Shown in pieces: positions 14,496 through 19,451 of a stretch of 19,451 nucleotides of DNA (its first letter is position 1; each line of letters starts with the position of its first letter). The stretch spans positions 1-19,451 of the forward strand of contig CAMWXO010000016.1 in the NCBI GenBank assembly GCA_947178245.1. Reading direction: 5' to 3'. Both the position numbers and the translations under genes were made by a program. This DNA is from an uncultured Porphyromonadaceae bacterium (GTDB lineage: Bacteria > Bacteroidota > Bacteroidia > Bacteroidales > Muribaculaceae). The notes under the pieces are model-generated. The model ran no database searches, was not told the origin of the DNA, and worked only from the letters and a program-made list of their open reading frames with translations.

Positions 14496-16121
14496 TCAGA
14501 AGGAAATCTGAAATCCTGCCATCACGGTGATGCCCTCGAGCGGCAATCCGGGCAGCAGATATTGACGCCTGTTGAGGATATTGAGCAGTTCGGCGTAGAC
14601 CGCCATGCGGTCTGAAATACGGTATGATCCGCTGAAGTCGAGGCGGCTGAAGTTCTCTTCGGGCAGGAGGTATCTTTTAGCCCTGAGCACGTAGCCGAGG
14701 CGGAGCGAGAGCGCGTCGGTGGGGCGCGATGTGGCGGAGGCCTCGAGTGTGAGTTGCGCGCGGTCGAGCCCGTTGAGATATCCTGTGTTGCCGTGCTGCG
14801 GCTGCCATGTGCCCGACACGGAGATCCCGAGATAGCGGCTCGGTTCGTAGCCGCCGTTAACGGCAAGGCTGAAGCCGTGCAGACGGGGGGAGATAAGCGC
14901 GCGGGCGTCGTCGTAGATGCCTATGAGCGGAATCATGAACCATCCGCCTATGGCCTCGTCGATGGTGGTGCGCCATCTCCACTCGGCGCCCGCTGTCCAC
15001 TCGCCTCCCGGGTTGAGCCGGATGCCTATGTTGGCGTCGATGGGTGAATAGGTGGCTTCGGTGCATCCGTAATAGGGGTTGGCGTAGTAGTCCATCTCAT
15101 GCTGCCAGGCGAGAGTGCGAAGTTGTGTGCCTCCGCCGATTCCTGCTGTGAGGGCCATTATGCCCTCCCTGAAGCTGACGCGCAGGTCTGGAGCGACGCG
15201 GAAGCGTGTCTTAGCGCCATCGACAAGAGCGATCTCGGCTCCGGCATGCAGATTCATGTTTGTGCCCGTTAGGTCATATCCCGGCCGCAGGCGCAGGCGC
15301 CCCACGTTGTTGCCGATTGAGTTGAAGACTCCTGAATAGTCGAGTGTAGCCACGATTCTGCTCTTCCGGCTGAGTGGACGCGATGCCTCGCCTCCGGCGC
15401 GGAGCGTGGTCTCGCGTTCTCCCTCGCGGTAAGCGAAGTGGCGTAGGTCGGCATAAGCGTTCCAGTTTAAAGCGTCAGATTGGGGAGCGCTCCATTTCAG
15501 GGCTGCCGAAAAGTCGTTGAGCGTCTGCGTAGGAGCATACTTCTCTCCGGTTCCGAAAGCGGAGTAGTAGTTGAAATATCCGAGGTGATAGCGCACGTCG
15601 GCGTCGAGGGTTCCGTATGTTCCGAACTTATGGCGAAGGTCGGCTCCGATGGTCTCGTCGTAGCGCTTGCGTAAATCTGCGTCCCGGGCCCCTATCTTAT
15701 CAGTCCAGGCTCTCCAGAGCGAAGTGGAATTGTGCTGCAGCCATGCTCTCAGGTTTGTCTCGTCGTTCCTCACGGCCTCGTAGCCTGCCGACAGCGAGGC
15801 GTTGAGCCAGCTTCCCAGGCTTGCGTCGAGATAGCCGCGCGACGAGTCGTAGACTTTTTGGGTGCGCCAGCCCGTAGGGGGCAGGTTGAGGGCATCGGGA
15901 GCGAAATCGGCGGCTATTCCCCTGCGGTCGAATTCAAGGCGTGATTCCGGTGGGGTGGGCGCTACGGTGGCCGGCAGCGACGGCAGTCTTTCGGCTGGAA
16001 TGTATTCCGGGCGGTAGCGTCCCTCTACGGTGACGTTCTCATCGAGGTTTTGAGCCCCGGCGCCCGCTGCGTGGAGGGCGAGGAGGCAGATGGCTGTGAA
16101 TCGGTATATGTTGCGCTTCAT
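14496..16121 (-). CDS. Outer membrane beta-barrel protein with TonB-box-like N-terminus, no plug domain
   Basis: This is a 541-residue outer-membrane protein. The signal peptide covers residues 1-23 (cleavage in AGAQ). A stretch NVTVEGRYRPEYIPAERLP (29-47) follows and contains VTVEG, resembling a TonB box. After a proline-rich linker (50-60) the chain goes straight into amphipathic strands from about 85 onward. No plug-domain motif is seen, such as the IRG or LKDxxAxxxYG blocks of the SusC in this window. The strands continue to the C-terminus, which ends in a beta-signal with terminal Phe (VMAGFQISF). The last third (SRLDFSGSYRISDRMAVYAE) has the alternating pattern of TonB-receptor barrels. 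It starts 18 bases after the TPR gene, so the two probably work together at the envelope. A porin-like or receptor-derived role is inferred; the ligand is unknown. Confidence 0.85.
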   Translation of the reverse strand: MKRNIYRFTAICLLALHAAGAGAQNLDENVTVEGRYRPEYIPAERLPSLPATVAPTPPESRLEFDRRGIAADFAPDALNLPPTGWRTQKVYDSSRGYLDASLGSWLNASLSAGYEAVRNDETNLRAWLQHNSTSLWRAWTDKIGARDADLRKRYDETIGADLRHKFGTYGTLDADVRYHLGYFNYYSAFGTGEKYAPTQTLNDFSAALKWSAPQSDALNWNAYADLRHFAYREGERETTLRAGGEASRPLSRKSRIVATLDYSGVFNSIGNNVGRLRLRPGYDLTGTNMNLHAGAEIALVDGAKTRFRVAPDLRVSFREGIMALTAGIGGGTQLRTLAWQHEMDYYANPYYGCTEATYSPIDANIGIRLNPGGEWTAGAEWRWRTTIDEAIGGWFMIPLIGIYDDARALISPRLHGFSLAVNGGYEPSRYLGISVSGTWQPQHGNTGYLNGLDRAQLTLEASATSRPTDALSLRLGYVLRAKRYLLPEENFSRLDFSGSYRISDRMAVYAELLNILNRRQYLLPGLPLEGITVMAGFQISF

Positions 16122-16139
16122 CGGTAGATGATTCTGTCG

Positions 16140-19100
16140 TTATTTTGAATATCGCTCTAATCTCGTGCTTATCGCCTCGCGGATGTCAGCCTCGTCGCCG
16201 GGATAATTCTCCTGCAGGCTTCTGAGGTATTCGGAGGCAAGATAGTCGTTGCCGTCGGCATGGTAGGCATCGGCGAGGGCTATGAATCCGCGTGCCAGCC
16301 AGTAGGAATGCACCGAGCCGGCGTCGGTGAAGGCCTCAAGCGTCTTCAGGGCCTGCGCGGTATCGCCCTTTTCCAGATACCACTCTCCCAGCTCTACGGC
16401 TGCCTTGGCGCCCGAGAGATTGTCGGGCGATGCCGCGAGGGTCTTCAGCGCAGCCTCTCCCTTTTCGGTCTCTTTGCCATGGAGCATTCCGGCCGCTTCG
16501 TGGAAGCGGGCATCGTCTGTAGCCTCCGGCAACGCGCCGCCGGTGCGGAGCACCCTCCGGGCGTAGGTTGTACGCTCATCGGCGTCTGTGGTCGTGCGCA
16601 TGATTCCGGAAGTGGCTTCGGGGGCGAATTCCGCTCCTCCGCGCTGCTCGAGCTGCCGGTAGGCTGTGAGGGCCTCGCTCCGATCGCCGAGCGATTCATG
16701 AATCTGAGCCTGCAGGAAGAGAGCGGCGGGTGCCTGTGGTGAGTCGCCGCGTGAGGAGAGCAGCCTGTCGAGGTAGGTGAGGGCTTTTTTCTGCTCTCCG
16801 GCAGCGTCGGCTGCCTCAGCCAGATCCATGAGGGCATTGGGCAGATAGCGTCCATCGGGAAACTGCCTTATGTATTTCTCCAGCGCAGCGGTATTGGCCG
16901 GATTGTCGGCGTAGGCTGTCTCGGCGGCCTCAAACGAGATTCCATCCATCTCGTCGGCATCGATCTGCGGGGCTCCGGGTATGCCGGCGAGGAATTCGGC
17001 ATACTCCGGCAGTCGGTTATCCTTCGCGCAGAGGCGGCGCATGTCTTCGTTTGCAAGCTGAGCCTCTTCGCTCGTGGGCCACTGCCTGATTATTTCCTTA
17101 TATATGTTCTCGGCTTTCGCGGTCTCTCCCTGCTTCATGTAGGCAAGTGCGAGCGAGAGCGCTCCCGACCGGCTGCGCGTGTCTTTCGGAAATTCCTTGG
17201 TAAGCCGCTCGAAGTATTGCGCCGCTTTGTCCGGACGTTCCAGGGCCGCCATGGTCTTCCCGGCCTCGAGGAGCACTTCCGATGTCCAGCGCGACCCCTT
17301 TCTGTCGCGCAGGAAGGCGTTGAGTTCCTTCATTTTGGGCTCTGTGCCGCTTATCACTCCGGTGGTCACGGCATGCCGGAATGCGGCATAGTCGGCATTG
17401 CTGCCGGAGGCTTTCATGGCCAGCTGATAGCCTGAGGCGGCCTTTTCATACAGGCCCATGTAGAGCAGGCAGTCGGCTTCCCTCACGAGAGCGTCACTTC
17501 TGAGAGCGGTGGTGGCATTTTTGTCTTCGGCTACCGAGGCGAAAGCCTTCAGGGCGTTTTTCCAGTCTTCTCCCTTGAAAAGTGAATATGCCAGTCCGTA
17601 GCGTGCCGAGGCCCGGTTTTCGGGTGTCAGGTTCCCGTTCAGGGCAGCCTGATACGCGGCGGCAGCCCCCTTCCAGTTGCCGTCGCTGTAGAGCGCCTCT
17701 GCCAGCCAGAGACGCGACTCGGCGGCCAGGCCCGGATCCTGCCCCTTCATCTCGGCCGCCTCGCGCAGATGCCGGGCGGCTGCACCGGTCTGTCCGGCCG
17801 AAAGTTCGCCGGTGCCTAATTTGTATAATATCTTCTGTTTTGTGGCGAGGGTAGCCTCGCCCGGACTCGTCACTTTCTCAATGGCTGCGAGGGCCTTCGG
17901 ATAGTCGCTCTCGTGGAAGAATGCCGATGCCAGACTTTCCTCCACTTCCGAGGCGTATGGCGACTCGGGATAGCGCTTCAGGAAGTCTTCAAGCATGGTG
18001 ATGCTGCTTGCGAAGGGGGCGCTTCCGCCACGGGTGAGGGCCGTGATATGGTTATAGAGAGCCGTCTCCGCCACGTTGCGGTCGAAAGCCATGGCCGAGG
18101 CCTTGCCGAAAGCCATGGCCGCCGCGTTGTGGTCGCCGCGCTGCTCGGCTATCTGCCCCAGGTAGAGGTAGGCCCCCTGGGCTATGGCGTTGTTCCGGTC
18201 GGTGAGAGGCGTAAGCAGCCTCTCGGCCTCCTCCTGATCTCCGTCGCGGTAGAGGATGCAGCCCATAGCGTAGGCAGCGTCATCGTCGGGCACCTGGGTG
18301 GCCGCCAGATACTGCTGCAGATGCGGGCGCGCGTTCTCGAGGTCTCCTTTCTTGAAGTGGCTCAGTCCGGCTATGCGGTGAGCCTCGGGCAGCAGTTCAT
18401 CTACGGGATGGTTCCTTATCAGGGCCGATGTGTGGCGTATCACGTCGTCATATCTCCCCTTCAGGTATTCGATCTGCGCCATATAGTATAGAGGCTCCAT
18501 CCCTTCCTGTGCCGAAGCTTCAAGCCGGCTCATTTCCTCGTAAGCCTTGTCGTAGTCGCCTTCCAGATAATCGATGTAGGCCGAATAATACCTTGCGGCC
18601 ACATCAAATGCCGGGTCTCCGGCTATCTGCGCGAGCATCCCGGCGGCTTCCTCTCGCAGGCCGCAATGCAGATAGGCCAGCGCGAGCCTGTAGGAGTAGA
18701 GATTGCGCTGACTGCCGGCAAGCGCCTTTATGTCGGTCGCGGTGTAAGCCTCTATAGCCTCGTGCCAGTCGGCATGAAACCAGTACCAGTCTCCGATCGT
18801 GAGCAGGGCCTGCGTTGCAAGGGGCGAAGTGGGATAAGACTCAGCCAGCAGGGTCAGCACCGCCAGACATTCCTGATCGCCTCGCTCGAAGAGTGAGGCT
18901 CCCTTCAGGGCGAGCCGCCGGGCGTTCATCTCCGGCGTAAGGGCATCCGTGTCGGCCGCGATTGCCGCCATCTGGTCTATGGTGCCGTTGGGATTGCCCG
19001 TGGTGAGCATGGCCGACGCCCGGTAAAGATAGCCGGGAGCCAGAGGGTCGCTCCAGCCTGTGCAGTCATCCACCTGAGCGCTTGCGGGAGTCGCCCACAT

Positions 19101-19163
19101 TGCGAGGGTAGCTATCGCCCCGACAGGGCGCCACAACCTCCGTAATATCCAGTTTGTCATCAT
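16140..19163 (-). CDS. Large periplasmic tetratricopeptide-repeat protein
   Basis: This is a 1007-residue exported protein. The signal peptide ends at about residue 29 (ATPASA before Q30), with no lipobox cysteine, so a soluble periplasmic location is likely. Almost all of the rest consists of TPR-like helix pairs. Clear units include LLTIGDWYWFHADWHEAIEA, YRLALAYLHCGLREEAAGML, YYSAYIDYLEGDYDKAYEEM, YYMAQIEYLKGRYDDVI, AYLYLGQIAEQRGDHNAAA and ARGFIALADAYHADGNDYLA. TPR solenoids are protein-binding scaffolds; relatives such as the periplasmic CpoB/YbgF type link envelope machinery. No enzymatic domain is visible. It is the first gene of the right-hand gene run, with a near-consensus promoter just upstream, and is followed 18 bases later by an outer-membrane barrel. 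ATG codons at 19163 and 19160 are both possible starts. Confidence 0.9.
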   Translation of the reverse strand: MMTNWILRRLWRPVGAIATLAMWATPASAQVDDCTGWSDPLAPGYLYRASAMLTTGNPNGTIDQMAAIAADTDALTPEMNARRLALKGASLFERGDQECLAVLTLLAESYPTSPLATQALLTIGDWYWFHADWHEAIEAYTATDIKALAGSQRNLYSYRLALAYLHCGLREEAAGMLAQIAGDPAFDVAARYYSAYIDYLEGDYDKAYEEMSRLEASAQEGMEPLYYMAQIEYLKGRYDDVIRHTSALIRNHPVDELLPEAHRIAGLSHFKKGDLENARPHLQQYLAATQVPDDDAAYAMGCILYRDGDQEEAERLLTPLTDRNNAIAQGAYLYLGQIAEQRGDHNAAAMAFGKASAMAFDRNVAETALYNHITALTRGGSAPFASSITMLEDFLKRYPESPYASEVEESLASAFFHESDYPKALAAIEKVTSPGEATLATKQKILYKLGTGELSAGQTGAAARHLREAAEMKGQDPGLAAESRLWLAEALYSDGNWKGAAAAYQAALNGNLTPENRASARYGLAYSLFKGEDWKNALKAFASVAEDKNATTALRSDALVREADCLLYMGLYEKAASGYQLAMKASGSNADYAAFRHAVTTGVISGTEPKMKELNAFLRDRKGSRWTSEVLLEAGKTMAALERPDKAAQYFERLTKEFPKDTRSRSGALSLALAYMKQGETAKAENIYKEIIRQWPTSEEAQLANEDMRRLCAKDNRLPEYAEFLAGIPGAPQIDADEMDGISFEAAETAYADNPANTAALEKYIRQFPDGRYLPNALMDLAEAADAAGEQKKALTYLDRLLSSRGDSPQAPAALFLQAQIHESLGDRSEALTAYRQLEQRGGAEFAPEATSGIMRTTTDADERTTYARRVLRTGGALPEATDDARFHEAAGMLHGKETEKGEAALKTLAASPDNLSGAKAAVELGEWYLEKGDTAQALKTLEAFTDAGSVHSYWLARGFIALADAYHADGNDYLASEYLRSLQENYPGDEADIREAISTRLERYSK

Positions 19164-19180
19164 CGATTGCTATTTTCCCA

Positions 19181-19211
19181 CAAATTTAACTCAATTAATT
19201 GAATTTTCAAA
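19181..19211 (-). promoter_or_regulatory. Near-perfect Bacteroidetes promoter for the TPR-to-pfkB gene run
   Basis: The minus strand reads TTTG at 19211-19208, then 19 bases, then TAAATTTG at 19188-19181, an exact match to TTTG-N19-TAnnTTTG. The -7 box ends 17 bases before the ATG at 19163, giving a very short leader. It is the best promoter in the window and lies directly ahead of six same-strand genes with gaps of at most 70 bases. Confidence 0.8.
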
Positions 19212-19253
19212 ATTCCACCTGCAACTAATGTGTAAGTTTTCCGTTTTAAGATT

Positions 19254-19271
19254 GGCGAACTGAAGTTCGCC
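19254..19271. repeat. Hairpin 1 of the right-edge cluster
   Basis: GGCGAAC (19254-19260) and GTTCGCC (19265-19271) form a 7-bp stem with loop TGAA. Confidence 0.75.
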
Positions 19272-19311
19272 GCAGTCACAAAGAGTTTTCAGTTGAGATA
19301 GGCCCATGGTA

Positions 19312-19378
19312 GGGATGCCACCCGGAGCATTCGCTCCCTCGGGGAAAGCGGCTGCATCAGGATGCAGCCCTACATCCC
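19312..19378. repeat. Branched inverted repeat enclosing two hairpins
   Basis: GGGATG (19312-19317) is complementary to CATCCC (19373-19378). Between them lie GGAGC-ATTC-GCTCC (19324-19337) and GGCTGCATC-AG-GATGCAGCC (19350-19369, a 9-bp stem with a 2-base loop). The nested layout would allow a three-way junction. No gene overlaps it. Confidence 0.7.
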
Positions 19379-19398
19379 ATCAAGCCGGAGGGGGGTAT

Positions 19399-19415
19399 GC
19401 AGCGCGGAGCGCTGC
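19399..19415. repeat. Hairpin 4 of the right-edge cluster
   Basis: GCAGCGC (19399-19405) and GCGCTGC (19409-19415) form a 7-bp stem with loop GGA. Confidence 0.7.
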
Positions 19416-19429
19416 TGTTCGTGAGATAA

Positions 19430-19449
19430 CCACGGGCTTCAGCCCGTGG
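19430..19449. repeat. Hairpin 5 of the right-edge cluster
   Basis: CCACGGGCT (19430-19438) and AGCCCGTGG (19441-19449) form a 9-bp GC-rich stem with loop TC. It sits two bases from the window edge, so the cluster may continue further right. Confidence 0.75.
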
Positions 19450-19451
19450 AC

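Overview
The window looks like part of a Bacteroidales chromosome, probably Muribaculaceae or a relative. The evidence is a SusC/SusD pair, surface-type lipoproteins, start sites without Shine-Dalgarno sequences, and Bacteroidetes promoters (TTTG ... TAnnTTTG). The family-level guess is inference from coding style, not a database match. Every supported gene lies on the minus strand, so transcription runs from right to left.

Layout, in order of coordinate. (1) 1-2048 is the start of the division and cell-wall (dcw) cluster: rsmH, an FtsL-like protein and ftsI/PBP, which runs off the left edge. A possible 27-codon ORF exactly fills the rsmH-ftsL gap. The usual mraZ is not upstream of rsmH. (2) 2219-3391 is a single-gene unit, a DAACS-family symporter whose substrate and sodium-site residues differ from those of glutamate transporters. 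(3) 3480-9364 is a three-gene nutrient-uptake operon, susC - susD - surface lipoprotein, closed by a strong hairpin terminator. No glycoside hydrolase, peptidase or dedicated regulator lies beside it. (4) 9365-9982 is a 618-base AT-rich intergenic region. It holds a GTTTA-type 9-bp tandem array that folds back on a complementary AAACCTCC array, plus two near-identical 19-bp palindromes. (5) 9983-19163 is six closely spaced genes that could form one transcript from a near-perfect promoter at 19181-19211: a large periplasmic TPR protein, an outer-membrane beta-barrel with a TonB-box-like N-terminus but no plug, an unrecognised helical protein, bifunctional FtcD of histidine/folate metabolism, a FucP-like sugar:proton symporter and a PfkB sugar kinase. 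(6) 19254-19451 is a dense cluster of short GC-rich hairpins resembling REP-type intergenic repeats.

Functional reading. SusC/SusD and the lipoprotein would bind and import an oligomeric nutrient across the outer membrane. The FucP-like transporter and PfkB kinase form an import-and-phosphorylate pair for a monosaccharide or polyol. FtcD returns formimino groups from histidine breakdown to the folate pool. The TPR/barrel pair is the part least explained by known systems. No mobile element, CRISPR array, tRNA or rRNA was seen.
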